DNA of 64,000 nt from Olsenella uli (GCF_016900775.1 NZ_JACJKN010000002.1:124001-188000), one strand, 5' to 3'; positions 24,656 through 33,917 are shown, counted from the stretch's first letter. Translations and numbers: made by a program. Notes: generated from the letters alone by a model not told the origin.

Positions 24656-27579
24656 TCGCTCACGAGCTCGGTGATCTGGAGGTCGAGCCCGCTCGCCTCG
24701 AGGGCCTCGCGCCCGCCGAAGACGCACACGCCGCGCGGCGCGCCCTCGTCCGCGAGGGCGGCGGCAAGCGAGCGGATGTCCTCGGCCGTGGCGGAGAGCT
24801 CCTGCGCGCGCACCTCGTCGCGCCAGCCGGCCGGCCGGCCGTCGAAGCGCGCCACGTCCTGGCGCCGCGCGAGCTGGCGCGGCTTCACCGGGGCGTCGTG
24901 CGCGGCGACGGTGGCCACCACGTAGCCGTCCATCTCCTCGGGCGTGGGCTCCCAGCCGGCGAGCCACGCGGCCGCCGCGTCGTAGCGGGAGAGCGTGGCG
25001 TCCACGGACGGGTCGCGGAACGACCAGAAGAGCGTGAGGCCCTCCGTCGAGCGCTTGAACCCGCAGCCGTAGGCGCCGCCCTTCACGCGGACCTCGTTCC
25101 AGAGGTAGTCGTAGGAGAGGGCGCGCGCGGCGACGGCCCACTGACCCGGCGTGCCGGCGTCGGCGGCGGAGCGGCCGGCCACCCGCGCCACGTAGCACAC
25201 GGGCGAGGGGATGACGAAGCCCTCGTTTCTCGGCTCGGGGGCGGGAATCTCAAGGGCATGCGCCACGTCGCCCGCCCGCGTGAGGCCGAGCGTCCCGCCC
25301 GCCTCCCAGAAGCGCGCGCGGTCGGCGGCCGGGCCCGTGAAGCTCACGGTCACCTCGTCGGCGGTGAAGACGCGCGCCGCCAGCGCCGAGAGGCGCCCCG
25401 GCAGCTCGGGCGAGAGCTCGTCCCAGCGGGCGAGGAGGTCGCGCAGGAAGAGGTAGTAGTCCAGCCCGCCCATCCGGCTCGACGCCACGGCGGCCGCCGA
25501 GAAGTACGTGTTGGCGCGCTGGCTCGCCGCGGCGTGCCCCGAGCTCACGAAGTACTGCTCGAGGGCCACCTTGCGCTGCGTGAGGATGTCGCGGATGCGC
25601 CCGAGGTCCTCGAAGCTCGTCTCGCCCCAGACCTCCGAGGGGAGCGTGGCGAGCGCCCCCGCCTTCTCGGAGAGCGCCGAGGCGCCCACCACGAGGCGCG
25701 GGGCGGCAAAGGCGAGGTCGTCGTCGCGCGTGGCGGTCTCGCAGAAGAAGTCGAGGCTCCCGAGGTTCGTCTCCACGAGGGTGTCGAGGTCGGAGGCCGT
25801 GTGGCGCGCCGTGTCGAGCCGGCCCAGGAGGTCGGTGAGCACGCCCGCCCAGGAGAGCTCCTCCAGGGGGAGGCGGCGCAGGTCAAAGTAGTGATAGACG
25901 TAGTCGATGCCGTGGGTGTCCAGCTCGTGGGCCACGCAGGGCAGGGGCGCCTCCACCTCGAGCGGGGCGGGCTCGGGCTCGGGCGGCTCGATGTCGGCGG
26001 GCGTGAGCTGCGGGAGCGTGGCGAGCGCCTCGGGCGCGTCCGGCGCCTCCTGCTCGGCGCGCAGTGCCGCGACCTCCGCGCGAACGGCCTCCAGGTCCTT
26101 CTCGCCCATCTGCGCGCGCAGGCGCGCGAGCTCCGCGGCCTCCTCCGCGTCGTCGCCCTCCTCCACGGGGACGAGCTCGACCTCGGCGGAGTGCGCGCTC
26201 TCGCAGACGAGCTCGCGCAGGAGCCGCTCGAAGTAGCCCTCGTCGAGCCCGCGCTTGAGCTCGGCGAGCGCGTCCTCGTAGCGCAGGTAGTCGAGGGCGC
26301 GACCGTCGTCGTAGAGCCAGCCGGAGAGCGCGGCTACGGAGAGGGCCACGCCGTCGGGGTAGCCCCCGAAGTCGCCCTCGCGCAGGTTGAACTCCGCCTG
26401 GGCGAGCGAGGCCTCGAGCTTGTCGCGCGGGATGCCGCCCTCCGCGAGCTCGGCGCACGTCTCCTCCACGAGCGCGCGGAACCTCTCGCCCGCGCCCTCG
26501 CGCAGGCCCCGCAGGATGAGGAGGGCGTGCGGCTGGAGCACGCCGTCCACGAGGATGGCGGAGAAGTCGTCGGCGAGCCCGGCGTCGAGCACCCGCCGCT
26601 TGAGCGGCGCCTCGTTGGAGCCGCAGAGCGCGTCGAGCAGGATGTCCGCGGCAAGCACGCGCGTGCGCTCCGCCGCGGTGCCCACGACGTAGGCGAGCCC
26701 GACCGAGGAGTTGGAGGGGGCGGTCGCCATCTCGAGGGTTGTGCGCTCGGCGTGCACCGGGCGCTGGAGCTCGAGTGGGTTGGGCGCGCCGGCGCCCCGG
26801 CCCTCGGCCTCGCGGAAGCGCTCGTCGATGAAGGCGAGCTCGCGGTCTATGTCGAGGTCGCCGTAGAGCACCGTGTAGCTGTTGGGCAGCGCGTAGTGGC
26901 GCGCGTGGGCGTCGAGGAAGGCCTCGTAGGTGAGCGAGGGGATGGCGCGCGGGTTGCCGCCGGACTCGCGCCCGTAGCACGTGTCGGGGAAGAGCGAGCG
27001 GCCGATGGCCTGGTAGAGGGCATCGTCGGGATCGGAGAGCGCGCCCTTCATCTCGTTGAAGACCACGCCGTTGTAGCTGAGCGTGCCGTCGTCTGCCGCC
27101 TCGAGGTGCCAGCCCTCCTGCTCGAAGATGCGCGGACGCCGGTAGATGGCCGGGTGCAGCACCGCGTCCAGGTAGACGCCCATGAGGTTCTCGAGGTCGG
27201 CCACGTTGGTTGAGGCCACGGGGTAGACCGTCTTGTCGGGGAAGGTCATGGCGTTGAGGAAGGTCTGCATGCTCGTCTTGAGCAGGTTGACGAAGGGCTC
27301 CTTCACCGGGTAGCGCTCCGACCCGCAGAGCACCGAGTGCTCGATGATGTGGAAGACGCCCGTGTCGTCCGCCGGCGGCGTCCTGAAGCCGATGGCAAAG
27401 GCGCGGTTCACGTCCGCGCAGGCGAGCCAGAGCGCGCGGGCGCCGGTGGCGTCGTGGCGCATGAGGTAGGCCTGGCCGGAGATCTCCGGCAGCGCCTCCA
27501 CGCCGGTGACGGTGAAGCCCGCGTGGTGGGTGCCGACGCCGAGCGCGGGGTCTGCGGCGTGAAAGTCCTTCTCGCTCAT
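24652..27579 (-). CDS. M16C (presequence-protease-like) zinc metallopeptidase
   Basis: A 975-aa insulinase-family protein of the PreP/Cym1 type: four M16 lobes in one chain, inverted zinc motif HIIEH (His77, Glu80, His81), preceded by GVFH and followed by VLCGSERYPVKEPF. An M16C-associated middle region is rich in Glu (residues about 480-560). Such enzymes degrade peptides of roughly 10-65 residues in the cytosol. The ATG at 27579 follows AAGGGAGG. Its stop overlaps the KdpD-like kinase start, so it is the first gene of a three-gene unit, an unusual partner for a K+ sensor. Confidence 0.9.
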   Translation of the reverse strand: MSEKDFHAADPALGVGTHHAGFTVTGVEALPEISGQAYLMRHDATGARALWLACADVNRAFAIGFRTPPADDTGVFHIIEHSVLCGSERYPVKEPFVNLLKTSMQTFLNAMTFPDKTVYPVASTNVADLENLMGVYLDAVLHPAIYRRPRIFEQEGWHLEAADDGTLSYNGVVFNEMKGALSDPDDALYQAIGRSLFPDTCYGRESGGNPRAIPSLTYEAFLDAHARHYALPNSYTVLYGDLDIDRELAFIDERFREAEGRGAGAPNPLELQRPVHAERTTLEMATAPSNSSVGLAYVVGTAAERTRVLAADILLDALCGSNEAPLKRRVLDAGLADDFSAILVDGVLQPHALLILRGLREGAGERFRALVEETCAELAEGGIPRDKLEASLAQAEFNLREGDFGGYPDGVALSVAALSGWLYDDGRALDYLRYEDALAELKRGLDEGYFERLLRELVCESAHSAEVELVPVEEGDDAEEAAELARLRAQMGEKDLEAVRAEVAALRAEQEAPDAPEALATLPQLTPADIEPPEPEPAPLEVEAPLPCVAHELDTHGIDYVYHYFDLRRLPLEELSWAGVLTDLLGRLDTARHTASDLDTLVETNLGSLDFFCETATRDDDLAFAAPRLVVGASALSEKAGALATLPSEVWGETSFEDLGRIRDILTQRKVALEQYFVSSGHAAASQRANTYFSAAAVASSRMGGLDYYLFLRDLLARWDELSPELPGRLSALAARVFTADEVTVSFTGPAADRARFWEAGGTLGLTRAGDVAHALEIPAPEPRNEGFVIPSPVCYVARVAGRSAADAGTPGQWAVAARALSYDYLWNEVRVKGGAYGCGFKRSTEGLTLFWSFRDPSVDATLSRYDAAAAWLAGWEPTPEEMDGYVVATVAAHDAPVKPRQLARRQDVARFDGRPAGWRDEVRAQELSATAEDIRSLAAALADEGAPRGVCVFGGREALEASGLDLQITELVSE

Positions 27580-27649
27580 GGGTTCCTCCCTTGTCGCTTT
27601 CTCACAGCTGAGCATAGCGCAGGACGCCGCCCGGCGGGTGCCGCGGAGA

Positions 27650-27757
27650 CCGTCGCCAGGGCCCCGCGCGGCGATCCTGCGGGGGCCTGGCGACGCTTTT
27701 CTCGGCGGGAGCGTCGCCGGGGCCCCGCACGGGTGCCCTGCGGGGGTCCGGCGACGG
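27650..27757. repeat. 108-bp double-hairpin element, copy A (divergent)
   Basis: Two tandem hairpins framed by GTCGCC/GGCGAC (first stem GTCGCCAGGGCCCCGC with its partner, second stem GCGTCGCCGGGGCCCC with its partner). The spacer between the hairpins, GCTTTTCTCGGCGGGAGC, is a decayed form of GGTTCTTCTCGCCAAAGC found in copies at 51453-51560 and 53417-53524. All three are exactly 108 bp. Confidence 0.75.
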
Positions 27758-27872
27758 TTCTGCCCCGGGGCGGGGCCCGGAAGGCGCCGGCGCGAGACGA
27801 CCGGATTTGATGCGCGGGGCGGGACCGGAAGATGGTAGGCTATCGCGGGCCGTTTTGAGCAGGGGAGGGCGC

Positions 27873-28796
27873 GTGGCCGAGAAGAACCAGCTGTCAGAGA
27901 GGGACCTCGAGCGCCGCCGGCGCGTGCGCCGGGGCATCGTGGCGACGCTCGTGGGAGGGACCTTCTGGGGCCTCAACGGCACCGTCTCCAAGTGGCTCAT
28001 GGACGCCTACGCCATCGACCCGCTCTGGCTCGTCTGCGTGCGCGAGCTCGCGGCGTGCTGGCTCTTCCTCGCGGCCGCGGCCGCCACCTCCCGCGGGCGC
28101 GAGCAGCTCGCGGGCGTGTGGCGCCACCCGCGCGACCTCGCCGCCATCCTGGGCGTGAGCCTGGGGGCCATCCTCTTCTCGCAGGTGGCCTACCTCGAGG
28201 CCATCGACTGGACCAACTCCGCCACCGCCACGATCATGCAGAGCCTGGGCATGGTGCTCGTGCTCGCGTTCGTGTGCGCGAGCACGCGCCGCCGCCCCCG
28301 CCGCCGCGAGGCGCTCGGCGTGGCGCTCGCCCTCGTGGGGACCTATCTCGTGGCCACGGGCGGCAACCCCGGCTCGCTGAGCCTGCCGCCCGAGGGGCTC
28401 TTCTGGGGGCTTGCCTGCGCCGCCGCGGCGGCGTGCCTGTCCATCCTGCCGGCGCGCCCGATGGCGCGCTGGGGCAACTTCACGGTCAACGGCCTCGCGT
28501 TTCTCGCCTCCGGGGTCATCCTCTCCGTGGCGTATCGGCCCTGGGAGCACATGCCGCAGCTCGACGCGCTCGCGGTGGCGGTGCTCGTGGGCTGCGTCGT
28601 GGTGGGGACCTTTGGCGCCTATGCGCTCTACCTGCAGGGCGTGAAGGACGCCGGCTCCATGCGCGCGAGCCTGCTCGGGACCATCGAGCCGGTCACGGCG
28701 ACGCTGGCCACGGTCGCGTGGCTGGGCACGTCCTTCTCGCCCGCGGAGATCGTGGGCTTTGGCCTCATCATCGCGATGGTGTACCTCACGGCGTAG
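27873..28796 (+). CDS. EamA/DMT-family transporter
   Basis: A 307-aa membrane protein with about ten spans in two EamA repeats (GGTFWGLNGTVSKWL at the start of the first; PEGLFWGLACAAAAACLSI at the start of the second). Conserved late stretch SMRASLLGTIEPVTATLA is typical of drug/metabolite exporters. The GTG at 27873 (VAEKNQLSERDLERRRRV) follows GGGGAGGGC; an upstream ATG at 27807 would add 22 residues unlike the family. The substrate cannot be inferred. An exact dodecamer copy lies near the 3' end (28730-28741). Confidence 0.85.
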   Translation: MAEKNQLSERDLERRRRVRRGIVATLVGGTFWGLNGTVSKWLMDAYAIDPLWLVCVRELAACWLFLAAAAATSRGREQLAGVWRHPRDLAAILGVSLGAILFSQVAYLEAIDWTNSATATIMQSLGMVLVLAFVCASTRRRPRRREALGVALALVGTYLVATGGNPGSLSLPPEGLFWGLACAAAAACLSILPARPMARWGNFTVNGLAFLASGVILSVAYRPWEHMPQLDALAVAVLVGCVVVGTFGAYALYLQGVKDAGSMRASLLGTIEPVTATLATVAWLGTSFSPAEIVGFGLIIAMVYLTA

Positions 28797-28830
28797 CGCC
28801 ACCGGCGTTGCCTGTGCCCTCCGTCACGAG

Positions 28831-28888
28831 CATGCCCCCGCGCACAGATTCCAGGCCCGAAGGGCGGGTTCCGTGCGCGGGGGGCATG
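28831..28888. terminator. Hairpin between convergent genes
   Basis: Arms 28831-28845 (CATGCCCCCGCGCAC) and 28873-28888 pair over 15 bp with one bulged G and a 27-nt loop that itself pairs (GGCCCGAAGGGC). It sits between the DMT transporter and the minus-strand wall protein and can serve both. An exact dodecamer copy follows at 28907-28918. Confidence 0.6.
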
Positions 28889-28941
28889 CTGAGCCGCTCC
28901 GCGTATGGCGAGAAGGACGGGCGGGTCGCTGCGGCGGACCG

Positions 28942-30090
28942 CTAGATCCGCTCCATGTTGGCGAGGACGCCCGCGTACCAGAAGTCGGCGTTGGGCGGGC
29001 AGTACTTCTGGGCGCCGGCGTAGGTGAGCTGGCCGCCGTAGCCGATGGCGAGGCCCTCCACGTGATCCCAGATGGCCTCCTCCCAGCTGTCCCAGCTCGA
29101 GCTGCCCCAGCCCCAGGCGTTGTGGGGCAGGAAGCAGTAGCGGCCCTGGGTGCTCTCGATCATGGAGATGGCGGGGGAGAGGCGCGGGTCCACGCCGAAC
29201 TCCCAGGCGGCCTCGGCGAACGTGGTGCCCTGGCCGGCGAGCGGGGACCCCGCGAGATAGGCGTCGATGCGGGCGGACCACTCGGCGACGAAGGCCTGCT
29301 TGTCGCTGCTCCAGTCGACGTTGCCCGGGTCGGGGGAGGAGGGCACCTCGACGGGCGCCTCGGTCCCAGACTCGGTGGTGAAGGTCACGTCCTGCTGCTC
29401 CTGCTGAGCCTCTGCCTCGGCCTGCGCCTGCTCGGCGGCGCGGGCGGCGGCCTCCTCCGCGGCGCGCTGGGCGGCCTCGATCGCGGCGCGGCGCTCGGCC
29501 TCCTCGGCGGCGGCCTGCGCGGCGATCTGCGCCTCGAGCTCGGCGCGGGCGGCGTTGGCCTGCTCGAGCGCCTCCTCGGCGCGCTGCTGCTCCTGCTCGG
29601 CCTCCTCCATCTGGGAGTTGAGCGAGAAGCGCGCCTGCTCGAGCTCCTCCATGGAGGCCTCGAGCTCGGCGATCGCCTCGCTGTTGCTCGACTGGATGAC
29701 GTCGAGGTACTGGATGGTGGAGAGCAGCTCGTAGAAGTCGTCGGCGGAGAGGAGCAGGTCGATCAGGCTGCCGGAGCCCTGCTGCATCTTGTAGAGGGAG
29801 CGCAGGGACTGCTCGGCGCGCTCCTGCTGCGCGGGCAGCGTGGCCTCGAGCTCCGCGATGCGGGCCTCGTTGTCGCCAATCTGGCCCTGGAGCTCCTCCA
29901 CGCGCGCCGTGGCGTCCTCGTAGGCCTGGTTGCCCTCCTGAATCTGCTGCTGGACGCCCTGGAGCTCGGTGGCCGCGTCGGCGCGGGCGGTGGCGGGCCA
30001 CGTGGCGAGCGGGGCGACGAGGGCGGCGGTCAGCGCGCCGACGACGAGGGCGGTGCGGGCGTGGCGTTGGGTGTGCGACTCGGGCGACAA
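28942..30090 (-). CDS. Secreted coiled-coil protein with lysozyme-like C-terminal domain
   Basis: A 382-aa exported protein. A signal peptide (ALVVGALTAALVAPLATWPATARA) is followed by a long coiled coil (about residues 38-235, rich in Glu/Ala/Gln), as in CwlO/PcsB-type hydrolases that work with FtsEX. The C-terminal 130 residues contain FGVDPRLSPAISMIESTQGR with a likely catalytic Glu and NAWGWGSSSWDSWEEAI, matching a transglycosylase/lysozyme-like fold. I keep the TTG at 30090, since no ATG precedes the signal peptide; the ribosome binding site is weak. It probably remodels peptidoglycan at division; function is inferred. Confidence 0.75.
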   Translation of the reverse strand: MSPESHTQRHARTALVVGALTAALVAPLATWPATARADAATELQGVQQQIQEGNQAYEDATARVEELQGQIGDNEARIAELEATLPAQQERAEQSLRSLYKMQQGSGSLIDLLLSADDFYELLSTIQYLDVIQSSNSEAIAELEASMEELEQARFSLNSQMEEAEQEQQRAEEALEQANAARAELEAQIAAQAAAEEAERRAAIEAAQRAAEEAAARAAEQAQAEAEAQQEQQDVTFTTESGTEAPVEVPSSPDPGNVDWSSDKQAFVAEWSARIDAYLAGSPLAGQGTTFAEAAWEFGVDPRLSPAISMIESTQGRYCFLPHNAWGWGSSSWDSWEEAIWDHVEGLAIGYGGQLTYAGAQKYCPPNADFWYAGVLANMERI

Positions 30091-30230
30091 GGGCAGAAAA
30101 CCCCCTCACTAGGGTCCCGCGTGGCGGGCTTCACAGTACAAAACGCTCCTATTTTACGGTGCGCTGACACATATCACCGAACCTTCATCACTTGCTTGAG
30201 GGTTTGGCCCGCGCATCCTGACAGAGACGA

Positions 30231-30261
30231 CCTGACAAAGGTGACCGGGGCGTTTGTCAGG
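30231..30261. repeat. TGACAAAGG element, single arm
   Basis: One arm only (CCTGACAAAGGTGACCGGGG then CGTTTGTCAGG), preceded by a second partial CCTGACAGAGACGA. It looks like a half copy or remnant of the family in the space before the gene ending at 30336. Confidence 0.7.
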
Positions 30262-30335
30262 ATTTGGGCGCGACATGGCTCGCCCCGCAGTTCGGGGGCC
30301 TGCGGGGCGAGGGAGGCGCGGCGTCAGGGGCCTGG

Positions 30336-30800
30336 CTACTTGATGACGAGGGTGTCGCACTCGGTGTTGCGCGTGAGGAAGGTGGAGATGGAGCCGAGGA
30401 TGGCGTACTTGATCGAGGAGAGGCCGCGCGCGCCACAGATCACGAGGTCGGGGTTGATGACGTCGAGCATCTCGTCCTTGATCGTCTCGCGGATCCTGCC
30501 GGAGCGGACGATGACCTCGACCTTCTTGATGCTGGGGTTGGCCTCGGCGGCGCGCACCTTGGCCTCGATGGAGGCGCGGAACTCCTTCTCGAGCGAGGGC
30601 ACGATGTCCACGGGGAAGGTGCCGGCCGCCTCGAGGGCCGTCGAGTCGATGACGTGGCCGATGTAGAGCTCCGCGTTGTCGTTCGCCGCGAGCAGGATGG
30701 CGCGGTCGAGCACCTTGTCCTGCTGGTCGGAGCCGTCCAGGGAGACGAAGATCCTGTCGTAGCCGAGGTCTTCATAGGTTTGGGCTGCGGTGTCGGCCAT
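30336..30800 (-). CDS. Universal stress protein, UspA family
   Basis: A 154-aa cytosolic Usp-fold protein. Strand 1 RIFVSLDGSDQQDKVLDRA and the ATP-binding pattern GARGLSSIKYAILGSIS (G-x2-G-x9-G-S) near the C-terminus indicate an ATP-binding member. The start at 30800 follows AAAGGAG. It is divergent from uppP across a 185-nt spacer (30801-30985) that has one exact dodecamer copy at 30876-30887. The role is general stress survival, with no specific partner visible. Confidence 0.9.
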   Translation of the reverse strand: MADTAAQTYEDLGYDRIFVSLDGSDQQDKVLDRAILLAANDNAELYIGHVIDSTALEAAGTFPVDIVPSLEKEFRASIEAKVRAAEANPSIKKVEVIVRSGRIRETIKDEMLDVINPDLVICGARGLSSIKYAILGSISTFLTRNTECDTLVIK

Positions 30801-30985
30801 GGTGGCTCCTTTCCTCTTCCGCGGACTCTTCGCTGCGGGTTGCCTCTCTTATGCCCGATGTTCTGCCAGCGCGCGGTTCTTCTCGCCAAACGGCGTAGTT
30901 TTTCGGTGGCGGCCGCGTTGCGCGGCCCCGCCGGGCGCCCGCGGGCGAAAATAGGGCCGGTCCGAATCAGAGGGAAGGTTAAACC

Positions 30986-31915
30986 GTGGATCTTATCGAG
31001 CTCGTCAAGGCGGCGGTCTTTGGCTTCGTGGAGGGCGTGACCGAGTGGCTGCCCATCTCCTCGACCGGCCACATGCTGCTGCTCAACCAGTTCCTCACGC
31101 TGGACGTCTCGGAGGACTTCTGGAACATGTTCCTCGTGGTCATCCAGCTGGGCGCCATCCTCGCGGTCTGTGTGGTCTTCTTTGGGAAGCTGAACCCGTT
31201 CTCCCGGAAGAAGGACGCCCTCGAGCGCCGCGCCACCTGGGGGCTCTGGGCCAAGACGATCGTGGCCTGCCTGCCGGCGGCCGTCATCGGCATTCCCATC
31301 GACGACTGGATGGAGGCCAACCTGGGGAGCCCCTTCGTGATCGCCGCGGCGCTCATCGTCTACGGCGTCGCGTTCATCGTGATCGAGACCGTGCGCGAGC
31401 GCCGCGCCGCCGAGCTCGCCGCGCAGGGCCCGCGCGCCGGCAGGCACTTCGCCGCGCCGGAGCTCCCCGAAGGCGCCGGCGCCTCGGCCCTCGCGGACGC
31501 CGAGGCTCGCGTCCAGACCGTGGACGACATCGACTGGAAGACCGCCATGGGCATTGGCCTCTTCCAGGTGCTCTCCATCGTGCCTGGCACCTCGCGCTCC
31601 GGCTCCACGATCATCGGCGGCCTTCTGCTCGGCTGCTCGCGCACCGCGGTCGCGGAGTTCACGTTCTACCTCGCCATCCCGGTGATGTTCGGCGCGAGCG
31701 CGCTGCGCCTCGTGAAGTACTTCCTCGCCGGCAACATGTTCTCCGGCACGGAGGCGGCCGTGCTCGGCGTGGGCTGCGCCGTGGCCTTCGTGGTCTCCAT
31801 CGCGGTTATCCGCTTCCTCATGGGCTTCGTGCGCCGGCACGACTTCAAACCCTTCGGCTGGTATCGCATCGTGCTCGGCGCGGCCGTGATCGCCTGGTTC
31901 GCGCTCGTGGGATAG
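30986..31915 (+). CDS. uppP: Undecaprenyl-diphosphatase
   Basis: A 309-aa polytopic BacA/UppP enzyme that recycles undecaprenyl pyrophosphate for wall synthesis and confers bacitracin tolerance. The signature blocks GFVEGVTEWLPISSTGHM (Glu and Ser-Ser-Thr active-site segment) and PGTSRSGSTIIGGLLLG are intact. The start is GTG at 30986 (protein begins MDLIELVKAAVFG), with AGGGAAGG upstream. A hydrophilic loop of about 40 residues in the middle (RAAELAAQGPRAGRHFAAPE...) is longer than in E. coli. A D-Ala-D-Ala carboxypeptidase follows directly. Confidence 0.94.
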   Translation: MDLIELVKAAVFGFVEGVTEWLPISSTGHMLLLNQFLTLDVSEDFWNMFLVVIQLGAILAVCVVFFGKLNPFSRKKDALERRATWGLWAKTIVACLPAAVIGIPIDDWMEANLGSPFVIAAALIVYGVAFIVIETVRERRAAELAAQGPRAGRHFAAPELPEGAGASALADAEARVQTVDDIDWKTAMGIGLFQVLSIVPGTSRSGSTIIGGLLLGCSRTAVAEFTFYLAIPVMFGASALRLVKYFLAGNMFSGTEAAVLGVGCAVAFVVSIAVIRFLMGFVRRHDFKPFGWYRIVLGAAVIAWFALVG

Positions 31916-31938
31916 GGGGGCGCATGAGGGAGGACCGC

Positions 31939-33423
31939 ATGGCGAGAAGGACGCTCGCGCCCGCGCTGGCGCTCGCGTTCGCATTGGCCGTCGGCGTGGC
32001 GGGCGTGCCGCGCGCCGCCTGGGCGCAGGACGGCGCCGAGCCCGCGGCCACGTCCGCGGAGGCCCCGTCGACGGGGGCCGCGGCCGAGGCCCCGGCGGCC
32101 GACGCGCCGGCCTACGCCGCCGACGAGCCGCCCGCGCTCTCGTCCCCGGTTGCCCTGCTCGTGGACCGCGACACGGGCTACGTGCTCTTTGAGCAGGGGG
32201 CGGACGAGCAGCGCACCCCGGCCTCGATCACCAAGATCCTCACCGCGCTTCTCGTCCTCGAGAACATGGGCCTCGACGACGTGGTGACGGTCGAGGAGGG
32301 CGACTTCGAGCACGTGACCGTCGAGAGCACGACGGCGGGGCTCAAGGCCGGGGACGTGCTCACGGTGCGCGACCTCTTGGCCGGGCTGCTCCTGCCCTCC
32401 GGCAACGACGCGGCCTACGTGCTCGCCCGCGCGGTGGGCGGCGACTGGCAGACCTTCGTGGGGATGATGAACGAGCGCGCCGCCGAGCTGGGGTGCACCT
32501 CGACGCACTTCTCCGACCCGTGCGGCCTTGCCGAGGAGAACCACTACACCACGGCGCGCGACCTCGTGACCATCTTCGAGGCGGCGCTGGCCTACCCCGC
32601 GTTCCAGGAGATCGCGGGAAGCTCCACGTGGCAGATGCCCGCCACGGGGGACAACCCCGCGCGCACGATCACGACCACGGACCTACTGCTCGACCCCGAG
32701 AGCCCCGTCTACATGGGCGACGAGATCGTGGCGGGCAAGACCGGATTTACCTATGACGCCGGCAAGTGCCTCATCGTAGCCGCGCAGAGGGACGGCATGA
32801 ACCTCGTGGGCGTGGTGCTCGGCGGCTCGGACGAGGAGGACGCCGACGGCGTGACGCCCAACTACTACGACATGCGCTCGCTGCTCGCGTGGGGCTTCGG
32901 CGCGTGGGAGACGGGCGAGGTCGTGTCCGTCGGGGACGTGGTCGCCTCCGCCGAGGTGACGCTCTCCTCCGACGGCGACGTGGTCGACGCGCGCTCGGAC
33001 GATGCGATCGTCACGACGTTCCCCCGCGGGACGACGATCGCGGACCTCACGGTGGAGCCCTCCTGGGAGGGGGCGTTCCAGGCGCCCATCGAGGAGGGGG
33101 ACGCCCTCGGGGAGGCCGCCATCTCGCTCGACGGCCGCGCCCTCGGCACGGTGGGCGTCTCCGCGGCGAGCGCGATGGAGCTCTCGCTCGTGGACTATGC
33201 CCTCTGGTGGGTGACGTCGGACCCCGTCCACATGGGCATCGTGGCGGGCGTCGTCGTGGCGGTCTTCGTGGTGATCGGGCTTGTCTCGGCCGCGGCGGGC
33301 AGGAGGCGCCGCCGGCACGAGCAGTTCACCATCGCGGTGGGCGAGCGGCGCACCATCACTCCCGGCCCGGGCGGCCAGCGCCTGAAGCCGCCCTCGGCAA
33401 AGAGCGGCAAGCACTTCAAGTGA
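31939..33423 (+). CDS. D-alanyl-D-alanine carboxypeptidase (S11, DacA/PBP5-like)
   Basis: A 494-aa penicillin-binding protein. The three S11 motifs are present: SITK (Ser96, Lys99), SGN (Ser154) and KTG (Lys267). A signal peptide (LAPALALAFALAVGVAGVPRAAWA) and an Ala/Pro-rich linker come first, a beta-rich C-terminal domain follows the catalytic part, and a late TM span (VAGVVVAVFVVIGLVSAA, about residues 435-455) with a basic tail anchors it. I choose the ATG at 31939 (MARRTLAP), 4 nt after GGGAGGA; ATG at 31924 is possible. An exact dodecamer copy overlaps this start codon. Confidence 0.9.
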   Translation: MARRTLAPALALAFALAVGVAGVPRAAWAQDGAEPAATSAEAPSTGAAAEAPAADAPAYAADEPPALSSPVALLVDRDTGYVLFEQGADEQRTPASITKILTALLVLENMGLDDVVTVEEGDFEHVTVESTTAGLKAGDVLTVRDLLAGLLLPSGNDAAYVLARAVGGDWQTFVGMMNERAAELGCTSTHFSDPCGLAEENHYTTARDLVTIFEAALAYPAFQEIAGSSTWQMPATGDNPARTITTTDLLLDPESPVYMGDEIVAGKTGFTYDAGKCLIVAAQRDGMNLVGVVLGGSDEEDADGVTPNYYDMRSLLAWGFGAWETGEVVSVGDVVASAEVTLSSDGDVVDARSDDAIVTTFPRGTTIADLTVEPSWEGAFQAPIEEGDALGEAAISLDGRALGTVGVSAASAMELSLVDYALWWVTSDPVHMGIVAGVVVAVFVVIGLVSAAAGRRRRRHEQFTIAVGERRTITPGPGGQRLKPPSAKSGKHFK

Positions 33424-33439
33424 CGGGGCTGGAGGGGCC

Positions 33440-33886
33440 ATGACCCGCATACTCTTCGTCTGCCACGGCAACATCTGCCGCTCGACGATGGCGCAGTTCG
33501 TGATGGAGGAGCTCGTCCGGCGCGCCGGGCGAGAGGGCGAGTTTCTCGTTGACTCCGCCGCGACGAGCTCGGAGGAGCTGGGGAACCCGCCGCACCGCGG
33601 GACGGTGGCCAAGCTGCGCGCGGAGGGCGTGCCCGTGGGTCGCCACCGCGCCCGGCGCGTGACCCGCGACGAGTATGCCGGCTGGGACCACATCATATAT
33701 ATGGATGCGGAGAACGCCCGGGGGCTCTCGCGCATTCTCGGCGGGGACCCGGACGGCAAGGTGAGCCGCCTGCTCGACTGGACCTCGCGGCCCGGCGACG
33801 TGGCCGACCCCTGGTACACCGGGGACTTTGACGCCACGTATCGTGACGTCCTGGAGGGCTGCGAGGCCCTGCTGGCCGCGTTGTAG
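33440..33886 (+). CDS. Low-molecular-weight protein-tyrosine phosphatase
   Basis: A 148-aa phosphatase with the P-loop VCHGNICRS (nucleophile Cys8, Arg14) at the N-terminus and the general-acid motif DPWYTGDFD near the C-terminus. These features define active LMW-PTPs. It lies 16 nt after the carboxypeptidase gene and may be co-transcribed. In other bacteria such enzymes act on tyrosine kinases of polysaccharide export; no such kinase is in the window. Confidence 0.93.
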   Translation: MTRILFVCHGNICRSTMAQFVMEELVRRAGREGEFLVDSAATSSEELGNPPHRGTVAKLRAEGVPVGRHRARRVTRDEYAGWDHIIYMDAENARGLSRILGGDPDGKVSRLLDWTSRPGDVADPWYTGDFDATYRDVLEGCEALLAAL

Positions 33887-33917
33887 GGGCTGAGGGGCGC
33901 GTAGGCGGAATCCCGAT

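Noticed and set aside
30091-30335. c-di-AMP (ydaO) riboswitch upstream of the lysozyme-like wall protein
   Set aside because: Such elements often precede actinobacterial wall hydrolases, but the conserved ydaO sequence blocks are not there.
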